DNA of 14,764 nt from an uncultured Acidobacteriota bacterium (GTDB taxonomy: Bacteria > Acidobacteriota > JAAYUB01), in the NCBI GenBank assembly GCA_937925645.1, contig CALAMB010000306.1:1-14764 (forward strand), given 5' to 3'. A program made the position numbers and the translations under genes. The notes beneath the pieces were generated by a model, which was given only the letters and a program-made list of their open reading frames with translations, did no database searches and had not been told where the DNA came from. Within the stretch, counting starts at the first letter, position 1. Each line of letters begins with the position of its first letter. Positions 5,785 through 14,756 of the stretch are shown here, one piece after another.

Positions 5785-7449
5785 ATGCGCATGTCGGAGA
5801 TGCTGGCCCGTCCGGCCAGGGAGGCGCCCAGGGGAGCGACCTTGGCGTCGCACCGTTTGCTGGTCCAGGGCGGTTTCATCCGCGAGACGGCGCCCGGGCT
5901 GTTCGTCATGCTGCCCCTGGGACAACGGGTGATGGCCCGGGCCGGTGAGCTGGCCCGGGCGGTCGCGGCGGGCCATGCCATGGTGGAGTTGGAATTGCCG
6001 GCGCTCCAGGACGCGGCGGCTTCAGCGGCGGATGGCGAAGGTTACGCCGTGACCGACCGCCGGGGCTTCGAACTGCGCCTGGGCGGCGATCCGACGGCGG
6101 CGCTGCTTCGGCTCGCGGCCCGGGAGATCAATTCCTACAAGCAGCTTCCCCGGCGATTCTTCCAGATCGGCGCCCGTTTCCGGAATGGCGGCCGCACCCG
6201 CTCCGGCTTGTTCGAAGCGCGGGAGTGCCGGGTGTTTCAATCCTGGAACTTGGCCATGGAACCGGCCCACCTCGACGCGGCGGCCGCCGCATGCCGCTCC
6301 GTGGTGATGGAGATGGTGAGCGCAGCCGCCGTGGAGGGCCGCTGGATCGAGGACGGGCCGGCGTCCGCCTGGATCATCGAGCTGGCCGGCGGGCCGGAGC
6401 GCGTCCTGAGTTGTCCGGCTTGCGGTTATGCCGCGCGGGCCGAAGTCGCCGAATCCCGGTTGGCGCGTCACCCGCAGGATGCCGACCCGCGGCCCATGTC
6501 GACGGTTTGCGGACCGGGGCTGATCCAGCCGGCGCCGCTGGCCGAATTCCTCGGCATCCCGGTCTGGCAGACCACCAAGCTCCTCCTGTTTCTGGCCGAC
6601 GGCCGGCCGGTGGCGGTGATGGTGCGGGGCGACTGCGACGTGAGCGAGGCGAAGATCCGCCGGCGCCTGGGCTGCGCCCGGCTGGAACTCGCCCCGCCCG
6701 AGACGGTCCGGGTGCTCACCGGCGCCGAGGTGGGCTATGCCGGCCCCATCGGACTTCCGGCCGAGGTTCTGATTCTGGCGGACGCGCAGACGCGGGACCG
6801 CGTGAATTTCGAGTGCGGCGCCAACCGCACCGATCACCACTTGATCAACGTCAATTTCGACCGCGACCTGCCGCGGCCGGAATTCGGCGACTATGCCGCG
6901 ACGGCGGCGGGGCACGGGTGTCCGCGGTGCGATGCCGGACGGCTGAGTGACACTTCCGGCGCGGTGATCGCCCGATTGGCGGGTTCAGGCGCCGCGCCGG
7001 CGGATCCGGCCGGACCGGCGTGCCTGGATCAGCAAGGGAAAACCCGGGCCGTCGGGTGGGTTCACCTGGAACTGAACCTCACCGCGCTCGTCGCCGCCGC
7101 GGTGGAGCAGCACCACGCTGCCACCGGCATCGTCTGGACCCGCGCCCTGGCGCCGGCCGCGGTGCACCTGGTGGCGCTCAACCTCGAGGACGCCGAAGTG
7201 TCGCAGGGGGCGGCGGAGCTGTATGCCGCGCTGCAGGCGGACGGGATCGATGTGCTGTACGACGACCGCGACGTCCGCGCCGGAGACAAATTCGCCGGCG
7301 CCGACCTGCTGGGCCTGCCGGTGGTCCTGACCCTGAGCCGGCGTACCCACCAGGCGGGGGAACTGGAACTGCAGTTCCGCGGCGGCGAGCGCCAGACATT
7401 CCCCCGCGAGGAGGCGCTGAGCCGGCTGCGGATGCACCTCGGCGCCTGA
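5785..7449 (+). CDS. Prolyl-tRNA synthetase-like protein lacking the catalytic signature (probable pseudoenzyme), 554 aa
   Basis: Overall layout is that of bacterial-type ProRS: an N-terminal class II core (about 1-205), a YbaK-like editing-type insertion (about 225-370, with TTKLLLFLADG, VMVRGDCDVSEAKI and HHLINVNFDRDLP), a core remainder (about 371-445) and an anticodon-binding domain (about 446-554, with GIDVLYDDRDVRAGDKFAGADLLGLP). CxxC pairs occur at C210/C213 and C379/C382. Key active-site residues are gone, judged against my recollection of E. coli ProRS: GPTHEE is replaced by GGDPTAA (100-106), motif 2 FRDE by FRNG (132-135), GIEVGHIFQLG by a short unrelated stretch, and motif 3 GIGVTR by LELNLT (428-433). 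The frame is open throughout, so this is selection for another role or very recent loss. The ATG at 5785 has AGGAGGT just upstream; the ORF extends to 5533 without support. Confidence 0.85.
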   Translation: MRMSEMLARPAREAPRGATLASHRLLVQGGFIRETAPGLFVMLPLGQRVMARAGELARAVAAGHAMVELELPALQDAAASAADGEGYAVTDRRGFELRLGGDPTAALLRLAAREINSYKQLPRRFFQIGARFRNGGRTRSGLFEARECRVFQSWNLAMEPAHLDAAAAACRSVVMEMVSAAAVEGRWIEDGPASAWIIELAGGPERVLSCPACGYAARAEVAESRLARHPQDADPRPMSTVCGPGLIQPAPLAEFLGIPVWQTTKLLLFLADGRPVAVMVRGDCDVSEAKIRRRLGCARLELAPPETVRVLTGAEVGYAGPIGLPAEVLILADAQTRDRVNFECGANRTDHHLINVNFDRDLPRPEFGDYAATAAGHGCPRCDAGRLSDTSGAVIARLAGSGAAPADPAGPACLDQQGKTRAVGWVHLELNLTALVAAAVEQHHAATGIVWTRALAPAAVHLVALNLEDAEVSQGAAELYAALQADGIDVLYDDRDVRAGDKFAGADLLGLPVVLTLSRRTHQAGELELQFRGGERQTFPREEALSRLRMHLGA

Positions 7450-7472
7450 GAGGCGCTGGCCGGCCGGCAAAG

Positions 7473-7499
7473 AAAATCACCAAAGGGGCTGGTGATTTT
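7473..7499 (+). terminator. Intrinsic terminator after the ProRS-like gene
   Basis: AAAATCACCA (7473-7482) and TGGTGATTTT (7490-7499) form a perfect 10-bp stem with a 7-nt G-rich loop, beginning 24 bases after the stop codon. The 3' arm itself ends in TTTT, as expected of an intrinsic terminator. Confidence 0.7.
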
Positions 7500-7559
7500 G
7501 AAACGTCTGACGGATAATTGACTCTATTTGTGGGACCGAATCTATCGGGAGGAATATCC

Positions 7560-8318
7560 ATGCGTGGTAAGTTGATCGTCGTCACATGCCTGATCGCCGC
7601 TCTCACCCTGACGCTGGCCGCCGCCGGTTTCTGGGAGAAGAAACCGTATACCCAGTGGTCGGAGAAGGACGCGCGCAAGATGCTGGAGAAATCACCCTGG
7701 TGTTACGTATTCAACTGGGGGCGACAGAGCAATATCGGTTCGGACGTGACCGGGCCGCCCCTCGGGACCATGTCTCCGCCGACCAGCACCCCGGCCGATG
7801 ACAGCCGGGGCATCACCGACGCCGAGCGGGAATTCATCACCATCGTGCGGGTGATGCTGTTCTCCTCCCGGCCCATCCGCCAGGCCTACGCCATCCTCAT
7901 CGCCAAAGGGGACAAGACCCGGCTGGGAAAACTGAAGGATTTTGCCGAGCGCGACTTCGGCGACGAGATCGTCATCGCCTGGGTGGTCGACTCCAAGCCG
8001 AAAGGCGCGACGTCGGTGTTCGACCTGGACCGCCAGCTCCGATCTCTGGCGGTGGGCGAGTTGGCCAACGACACCTACCTGGCCAGCAGCAGCGGCAAGA
8101 AGGTATACATCAAGGATTTCATCCCGCCGACCAACGACGGAACCGGCGCGAAGTTCGTTTTCCCGCGGACGATGCCCGACGGCACCCCATTCCTCACCGC
8201 TGCCGACAAGACGTTCCGGTTCCAGACGCGCAAGTTCAAGATGAAGGACGACGCGGTGGCTGTGGACGCCACCTTCAAAGTGGCAGACCTCCAACTGGCC
8301 GGCCAGCTCGAGTATTGA
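7560..8318 (+). CDS. Exported protein of unknown function, 252 aa (paralog A)
   Basis: I do not recognise a named family. Residues 1-22 are a signal peptide (basic start MRGK, hydrophobic run, AAA before GFWEKK). The mature part opens with FWEKKPYTQWSEKDARKM and a SPW motif, then a variable Ser/Pro/Thr-rich linker (about 55-85), then a conserved region from 88 to the end. That region includes ITIVRVMLFSSRPIR, LKDFAERDFGDEIV, DSKPKGATSV, SGKKVYIKDFIPP and DGTGAKFVFPR. No catalytic motif or membrane anchor is visible. The ATG at 7560 has GGGAGGA a few bases upstream; an in-frame TTG at 7518 would add 14 residues and break the signal peptide. The next gene is a close paralog. Likely periplasmic or secreted. 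Confidence 0.88.
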   Translation: MRGKLIVVTCLIAALTLTLAAAGFWEKKPYTQWSEKDARKMLEKSPWCYVFNWGRQSNIGSDVTGPPLGTMSPPTSTPADDSRGITDAEREFITIVRVMLFSSRPIRQAYAILIAKGDKTRLGKLKDFAERDFGDEIVIAWVVDSKPKGATSVFDLDRQLRSLAVGELANDTYLASSSGKKVYIKDFIPPTNDGTGAKFVFPRTMPDGTPFLTAADKTFRFQTRKFKMKDDAVAVDATFKVADLQLAGQLEY

Positions 8319-8357
8319 GCCACGGGACGCGTCCGCAGACCGCATCCGACCATTCAC

Positions 8358-8396
8358 CGCCATCGGCGTCGGGCCAGCGTCCCGGCGCCGATGGCG
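8358..8396 (+). terminator. Strong GC hairpin between the two paralogs
   Basis: Arms at 8358-8373 (CGCCATCGGCGTCGGG) and 8381-8396 (CCCGGCGCCGATGGCG) pair over 16 bp with one G-U pair and a 7-nt loop, beginning 39 bases after the stop of paralog A. There is no long U tract (CTTCTGCCC follows), so it may act as a weak terminator or as a 3' stabilising structure that sets the two paralogs at different levels. Confidence 0.5.
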
Positions 8397-8474
8397 CTTC
8401 TGCCCATCGACCGAAGCGTCGACGCCGCTGGCGGCGATCCGCGGTTTGTTGAATCCGCGCGTCACCGCCGGCCG

Positions 8475-8480
8475 TATAAT
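8475..8480 (+). promoter_or_regulatory. Consensus -10 box upstream of paralog B
   Basis: TATAAT at 8475-8480 is a perfect -10 hexamer in GC-rich DNA, 65 bases before the start of paralog B. The nearest -35-like hexamer, TTGAAT at 8449-8454, is 20 bp away, longer than optimal. With the hairpin upstream this suggests separate transcription of paralog B. Confidence 0.45.
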
Positions 8481-8545
8481 GCATCTTAACCATGGGTGGG
8501 ATGCCGCACCGTGCGGTTCAACCGTTTATAGGAGGAACATTCATC

Positions 8546-9313
8546 ATGCGCCTGAGAGTTTTTATCGGGATGATCGGGCTTATCGCCCTGGCCGGCGCGT
8601 CATTGTCGGCCGCTGAATACTGGGAGAAGAAACCATACGCGAAGTGGTCCGAGAAGGAAGCCCGCAAGATGATCATGAAGTCGCCGTGGTGCGTGGAGTT
8701 CAGTTGGAGCAGCACCGGCTCCGGCGGAAGCGACCTCACCCAGGACGCTTCGACCTATGAACCTGCGTCGCCGGTGGGAACGGCGACCAGCCGGGGCGCC
8801 ACCGATACTGTCGGCAGCGAGCGGGAGATCCTCACCATCGTCCGGGTCATGCTGTTCTCGTCACGGCCCGTCCGTTCGGCGGTCGCCGTGCTCGCCGCGA
8901 AGGGGGACGCCGGCCGGCTCCAGCGGCTGAAGGATTTCGCCGAGCGCGACTTCGGCGACGAGATTGTCGTCGCCTGGGTGCTGGACTCCAAGCCCAAGGG
9001 CGCCACTTCGGTTGCCGACATGGACCGCCAGTTGCGGGCTCTGGCTGTGGGCGAGCTGACCAACGAGACCTTCCTCGCCACCAGCAGCGGGAAGAAGGTG
9101 TTCATCAAGGACTACATCCCGCCCACCCCCGACGGCACGGGTGCCAAGTTCATCTTCCCGCGCTTCCTGCCGGACGGCACGCGGCTGATCACCGCCGCGG
9201 ACAAGACGCTCCGCTTCCAAACGAAGAAGTTCCAGATGCGCGACGACGACATATCCGTGGACGCCACGTTCAAGCTGGAAAAAATGATCTTCAACGGCCA
9301 GTTGGACTACTGA
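8546..9313 (+). CDS. Exported protein of unknown function, 255 aa (paralog B)
   Basis: This is the tandem paralog of the preceding gene: same signal peptide layout (cleavage near SLSAAEYW), the same YWEKKPYAKWSEKEARKM opening and SPWC motif, a different Ser/Thr/Gly-rich linker (about 55-85) and nearly the same C-terminal region. Shared blocks include LTIVRVMLFSSRPVR, LKDFAERDFGDEIV, DSKPKGATSV, SGKKVFIKDYIPP and ITAADKTLRFQTKKF. By eye well over half of the mature positions are identical. The linker and the extreme C-terminus (KMIFNGQLDY) differ most. The ATG at 8546 has AGGAGGA upstream; an ORF reading back to 8492 has no support. Function unknown; the repeated charged and aromatic positions suggest a folded soluble domain. 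Confidence 0.88.
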   Translation: MRLRVFIGMIGLIALAGASLSAAEYWEKKPYAKWSEKEARKMIMKSPWCVEFSWSSTGSGGSDLTQDASTYEPASPVGTATSRGATDTVGSEREILTIVRVMLFSSRPVRSAVAVLAAKGDAGRLQRLKDFAERDFGDEIVVAWVLDSKPKGATSVADMDRQLRALAVGELTNETFLATSSGKKVFIKDYIPPTPDGTGAKFIFPRFLPDGTRLITAADKTLRFQTKKFQMRDDDISVDATFKLEKMIFNGQLDY

Positions 9314-9350
9314 GCCGGTTCCTCAGACGATCGGTCTGTGTCGGGAATAT

Positions 9351-9382
9351 GACGGCCGGCTGAAGTCCTTCAGCCGGCCGTC
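9351..9382. terminator. Perfect bidirectional hairpin between convergent genes
   Basis: GACGGCCGGCTGAAG (9351-9365) and CTTCAGCCGGCCGTC (9368-9382) are exact inverted repeats of 15 bp with a 2-base centre. It sits between paralog B and the convergent sigma-54 activator gene, the usual place for a shared terminator, although no U tract follows on either strand. Confidence 0.65.
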
Positions 9383-9398
9383 GAATTGTCAGTCACCG

Positions 9399-11117
<1,719 letters not shown>

Positions 11118-11126
11118 TGGGCACCT

Positions 11127-11369
11127 CGTTGAGTTGATGAGCGATTGTACCCGGATATGTTGGCACAACTCAACCAATTATTTCATCATTAATGATTAGT
11201 TGATTAAAGGTTGAGTAGTGTGACGATATTAAAAATAACAATATGAATGGAATATATGAATAGTTCGCAAATCCGGCGGTGGTTTTTGGGTTTTGGGTTG
11301 AGTATGTGGGCGGGTATTCAACCATTTTGACCATTTGGCTGCATCGTACTCAATCTTTTTGGTTGAGAA
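11127..11369. repeat. Seven copies of a GGTTGAGTA-type motif, candidate activator sites
   Basis: Copies are at 11127-11137 (CGTTGAGTTGA, plus), 11168-11175 (minus), 11209-11217 (plus), 11296-11304 (plus), 11315-11323 (minus), 11347-11355 (minus) and 11361-11369 (plus). Two close pairs form dyads: GGTTGAGTA-N10-TATTCAACC (11296-11323) and TACTCAATC-N5-GGTTGAGAA (11347-11369). These lie roughly 75-135 bp upstream of the predicted sigma-54 start, the usual distance for activator binding. A third, widely spaced inverted pair flanks the AT-rich stretch 11176-11208. Confidence 0.7.
11144..11173 (-). promoter_or_regulatory. Sigma-70-like promoter of the activator gene
   Basis: On the minus strand TTGAGT (complement of 11168-11173), an 18-bp spacer and TACAAT (complement of 11144-11149) stand upstream of the activator ATG. 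Transcription would start near 11137. The -35 hexamer lies inside one copy of the GGTTGAGTA repeat, and another copy (11127-11137) covers the start point, an arrangement that would allow autorepression. Confidence 0.55.
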
Positions 11370-11404
11370 GTGATTAATGTCAACAAAACAAAGCATATAG
11401 AAGT

Positions 11405-11421
11405 TTGGCATGCTCGGTGCA
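11405..11421 (+). promoter_or_regulatory. Sigma-54 (-24/-12) promoter of the AAA+ operon
   Basis: TTGGCATGCTCGGTGCA matches the sigma-54 consensus TGGCAC-N5-TTGCW with the invariant GG (11407-11408) and GC (11419-11420) at exactly the required 12-base offset; the only departures are T for C after GGCA and G for T before TGC. Transcription should start near 11432, giving a leader of about 50 bases before the ATG at 11485. A divergent sigma-54 activator gene next door makes this strongly credible. Confidence 0.85.
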
Positions 11422-11484
11422 TTGCCGAGGTGCAGAGCCGCCGAAACAGCGCTCAGCGGCTGGCCGACCGGGAGGTGCACGAAC

Positions 11485-13731
11485 ATGACCAAGCTCAACC
11501 TGAGTGGCGTGGAGTTTTGGAGCGGCAGCGCGGTTCATGACACCGTGCGCCAGCTGGCCGGTCTCTGCCAGCAGGTGATCCAGGCGTCCGTCACGATGGC
11601 GCCGGACGGCGAGGGGTTCGCGACATCGCCGGATGCGGCGACAAATCAGCGGGGCATCCTGGCGGTTCAGGGTTGTTACAAGCCCGATGATGACATCGTG
11701 GAAATCGTCGTCCTCCTGTTTGAGGGGCCGGCCCAGGCCCGGAGCGGCATGCCGGCGGTGTTTCAGAAACTGGCCGCGTTGTCGGACCGGGTGCACTGTC
11801 TGGAGCCCGAAATCGACAACGACCGCGTCGCGCTGCGGATGATGCTCAGCGTCAAGGCGGCGACGCTGTCGCTGAGTCGTCAGGAGAAGTTTCTGGACGA
11901 ATTGAAGAAGTTGGAAGACCTGGCCCGCTTGCTCCAGGCGGAGATCCCGTCCGAAAAGACGGACCAGGAGTTGGCGGCGGCCTACCGGAAGGTGCGCGAG
12001 GTCCTCGAGCCGGTGCATCCGCTGGCTCAGGCCGAGGCGGAACTGGATCCCGCGCAGGTGGGGTGGGCCCGTGAGATTCTGGACTACCTGGGCGGCGCCG
12101 CGCCGGTGGCCGTCGCGACGCCGTCGCTGGCATTTTCGGATTACGCGCAGGCGTTGCTCGCCCGGGTGGCGATGAGCACGGGGGGGAGTCTCGGCCGGCT
12201 GGTGGTGCCGTCCGTCAACGCGCAGGGACTGGTGGAACTGGTGCGCCGCGCGCCGGGCTTTGTGGTGGTGCCGGTGGAGAGCATCAGTCTCGGCGCCAGC
12301 CGCTACGAATTGGGGAACGAGGTCCGCGCCCTGCTGGCGACTCTGGTGGCAGGGGGGAGGTCTCCGATCTTCACGGGGACCTATGAGGAACTCCAGGGGG
12401 TGTTCCACGGGGGGCAGGGCGCGGCCTCGGACCCGTTGATGCCGGTGGTGCGGCACGTTCCGGAGGTGGCGCTGCCGGCGCTGGCCGATGTGGCAGTCCA
12501 GGTGGCCTGCCGCTCGCACGGCGGATTGTCGCCCGCCCGACGGAAAGAACTGACGCGGCGGGTGCTGGCGGCCGTCGACGGACGGGGCGACGCCCAGCAG
12601 CGGCGGATCCTGCCGCTGGTGGCGCGCAAGGTGACGACCGACTACTTCACCGGGCGCTACCGCGGCCCGGACGCGACCGTCGCGTTCGTCGACCGCTCCG
12701 CCGCCCTGAGTGAGACGTTCGCTGGTCTGTGCGTCCGCCCGCGGGCGCAGCGCGTGGCGGAGGTACAGGCGGAATGGGTGCGGACGCTCGCCTCGCCGGA
12801 GCTGCTGGCCTGCTTCCACGAGCACCTGCTGGCCCAGGACCGGGCGCTCGAGGCGCTCAGTCGGCGGCTGACCATGGAGGTTCTGACGCGGCCGTTGCAT
12901 CAGCCCCTCCGCTATTGCGCCCAGGGGACGCCCGGCACGGGCAAGTCGGAGAGCGCCCAACTTCTGGCGCGCGTGCTGGACGTGCCATTCGTGGTCATCG
13001 ACGCCGCGAGCATGTCTGACGCCTACACCGTCACCAGCCAGTTGCTGGGTTCCAGCCGGGGGATCGTGAACTCCTACCAGCCCGGCCGGCTGGAACAGGT
13101 GGCCAAGCACCACCGCGGCGCCGTGGTGGAGGTCTGTGACATCGATCATGCGCCGCCGCCGGTCCAGTCCGCCCTGGCGGCGCTCTTTTTCCAGGTGCTG
13201 GAGAACGGCGAGGCGCAGAGCTCCGCCGGCGGAATGTTCTCCTGCGCCAACCTCATCTTCGCCTTCACGATGAACCTGCCGGGCGGCATGGACGAGGCGG
13301 TCCGCCGCGACGGCATCGGGTACAACAACGCGCCCACGGCCCGGACGGTGAAAAAGAAGATCGTGAACGAGATCAAGGGCATGCTCAGCGGCGCTTTCCT
13401 GAGCCGAATCGGCACGCCCATCCTGTTCGAACCTCTCGACGGCGACGCGCTGGCGGCGATCGTGGAACGCGCGGTGGCCGGGGCAGTGCACGCCGCGGCC
13501 GAACGCCTGGGCCGCCCGGTGACGGCGGTGACCATCGGCGCGGGCGTGGGCCGGGCGGTGCTGGCCACGCTCGAGGCCAGCGTCATCGCCTTCGGCGCCC
13601 GCGCCATTCTGGAGCACGGGCGCGCGCTGGCGGCGGAGGCGGTGCTCCGCTGGGAGGACGTGCCCGTCGCGGACCGGCCGGTGCGCGTCGAGGCGCGCGG
13701 CACCGGCGAGTTGGACATTCTGACCGATTGA
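11485..13731 (+). CDS. Clp/HSP100-like AAA+ ATPase with a large unusual N-terminal region, 748 aa
   Basis: The C-terminal third (about 465-748) is a Clp-type AAA+ domain: Walker A GTPGTGKS (481-488), sensor 1 in FAFTMN (N597), arginine finger in FLSRIG (R641) and sensor 2 in FGAR (R706). The Walker B strand reads VVEVCDID, so the usual D-E pair is C551-D552. Residues 1-130 are an unrecognised alpha/beta region, 131-185 are strongly helical and charged, and about 210-380 could be a decayed first AAA+ module without Walker A (FVVVPVESIS at 259-268 in the place of Walker B). Such proteins use ATP to remodel other proteins. The ATG at 11485 has GGGAGGTG at seven bases; an in-frame ATG at 11410 lies inside the sigma-54 promoter and cannot be used. 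First gene of the operon. Confidence 0.9.
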   Translation: MTKLNLSGVEFWSGSAVHDTVRQLAGLCQQVIQASVTMAPDGEGFATSPDAATNQRGILAVQGCYKPDDDIVEIVVLLFEGPAQARSGMPAVFQKLAALSDRVHCLEPEIDNDRVALRMMLSVKAATLSLSRQEKFLDELKKLEDLARLLQAEIPSEKTDQELAAAYRKVREVLEPVHPLAQAEAELDPAQVGWAREILDYLGGAAPVAVATPSLAFSDYAQALLARVAMSTGGSLGRLVVPSVNAQGLVELVRRAPGFVVVPVESISLGASRYELGNEVRALLATLVAGGRSPIFTGTYEELQGVFHGGQGAASDPLMPVVRHVPEVALPALADVAVQVACRSHGGLSPARRKELTRRVLAAVDGRGDAQQRRILPLVARKVTTDYFTGRYRGPDATVAFVDRSAALSETFAGLCVRPRAQRVAEVQAEWVRTLASPELLACFHEHLLAQDRALEALSRRLTMEVLTRPLHQPLRYCAQGTPGTGKSESAQLLARVLDVPFVVIDAASMSDAYTVTSQLLGSSRGIVNSYQPGRLEQVAKHHRGAVVEVCDIDHAPPPVQSALAALFFQVLENGEAQSSAGGMFSCANLIFAFTMNLPGGMDEAVRRDGIGYNNAPTARTVKKKIVNEIKGMLSGAFLSRIGTPILFEPLDGDALAAIVERAVAGAVHAAAERLGRPVTAVTIGAGVGRAVLATLEASVIAFGARAILEHGRALAAEAVLRWEDVPVADRPVRVEARGTGELDILTD

Positions 13732-13742
13732 GGAGGAGAGTC

Positions 13743-14756
13743 ATGGCTGGCAACGTTTACAGCGTCTGCGATCCGGATCAATACCGGAAGGCGGGGCCCA
13801 CCGACCTGGTGGAGTTGCTGCCGCCGCCGGGGGGCAATCCGCTGTACCTTCAGAAATGGCTGGTGGAGACCCTCGTGTTCGCCATCGTCCACCACGAATT
13901 CGTGCACCTGTCGGGGCCGACGGGAAGCGCCAAAAGCTCGCTCCTGGAGGCGCTTTACACGGTTCCGGAGAACTTCCACGGGGTGTGCGACGGCCTGGGC
14001 TGCGCGCCGCGGCCGCTGAAGCTGTTCCCCATCGAGATGGCGACCTTCGAGGCGCCGGGCGAGCTGTACCAGCGCCGGGCGCTGAAGGACGGCACCACCT
14101 ACGACGAGCCGAGCCGGCTGGTGGCCGCCCTGGCGGCGGCCGCCCGGTGCGCCGGTCCGGCTTACCCGCTGATCTGGCTGCGCGAGATCGGGCGGGTGCA
14201 TTCGTCGAGCGTCCAGGGCGGCCTGCTCAACCTGATGACACGGGCCGAGATCGTCCTGCCGGACGGCACGCACTTTCCGGGCCAGGGCATCGCCTGGGTG
14301 GCCGACAGCAACTACCAGGCCGAGCAGAGCGCCACCCACACCCTGGTCACCCTGGATGACGCCCTGAAGCGGCGGTTCACCATCAACCTGACCCTGGACT
14401 ACCTGACGGCCGAGCAGGAGGTGCAGGTGCTGGAGCACATCTTCAACGCCAACGGCGGAGTCCCGGTGCCTGCCGAGCTCATCGTCAAGGTGGTGCAACT
14501 GGGCAACGTCGTCCGGCGGCATCGCAGCGAGGGGAACCTGCAGACGCTGACGCCGCCCACCATCTACGGCTACATGGCGTTTCTGAGAACGGCCCGGGCG
14601 CTGCCGCACCTGAGTCTGCAGCAGGTGGCGCTGGCCACGCTGCTCGGCAACGCCGGCTCCGACGACCGCAAGCACGTGGCCGGGGTGTTCAACGAGGTGT
14701 TCGGCCTGCAGACCGACGAGGAGGAAGACCCGACGATGGTGGGGAATCTGTTCTGA
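13743..14756 (+). CDS. MoxR-like AAA+ ATPase, 337 aa
   Basis: This is a single AAA+ domain of the MoxR type. Walker A is GPTGSAKS (58-65), sensor 1 is in WVADSN (N190) and the arginine finger is in LDDALKRRF (R210/R211). The Walker B strand reads PLIWLREIGRVHSSSVQGGLLNLM: the aspartate is R147 while the catalytic E148 is kept. Residues 240-337 form the helical lid. MoxR ATPases usually act as chaperone-like partners of von Willebrand A proteins, so such a gene may follow beyond the window. The ATG at 13743 follows AGGAGGAG (13731-13738), which overlaps the stop codon of the previous gene, so the two are translationally close and surely co-transcribed. A TTG at 13728 is a worse start. Eight bases remain after the stop. 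Confidence 0.9.
   Translation: MAGNVYSVCDPDQYRKAGPTDLVELLPPPGGNPLYLQKWLVETLVFAIVHHEFVHLSGPTGSAKSSLLEALYTVPENFHGVCDGLGCAPRPLKLFPIEMATFEAPGELYQRRALKDGTTYDEPSRLVAALAAAARCAGPAYPLIWLREIGRVHSSSVQGGLLNLMTRAEIVLPDGTHFPGQGIAWVADSNYQAEQSATHTLVTLDDALKRRFTINLTLDYLTAEQEVQVLEHIFNANGGVPVPAELIVKVVQLGNVVRRHRSEGNLQTLTPPTIYGYMAFLRTARALPHLSLQQVALATLLGNAGSDDRKHVAGVFNEVFGLQTDEEEDPTMVGNLF

Noticed and set aside
7518..7546. TTGACT-N17-TCTATC as a promoter of paralog A
   Set aside because: The -10 box abuts the ribosome site, so transcription would start inside or after it and leave the gene without a usable ribosome site.
11288..11314. Four GGG runs as a G-quadruplex
   Set aside because: One loop is about 10 bases and the runs overlap the inverted GGTTGAGTA repeat, which explains the region better.
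11410..11484. Upstream in-frame ATG at 11410 as the start of the Clp-like ATPase
   Set aside because: It falls inside the sigma-54 promoter and upstream of the predicted transcription start; the ATG at 11485 has a strong ribosome site.
11380..13617. Long minus-strand ORF opposite the Clp-like ATPase gene
   Set aside because: Its translation is rich in Arg, His and Gln with no domain. It is the antisense shadow of a GC-rich gene with clear AAA+ motifs on the plus strand.
13146..14675. Long minus-strand ORF opposite the operon junction and MoxR-like gene
   Set aside because: It spans two real plus-strand genes and shows no recognisable motif or ribosome site; it is open only because of high GC content.
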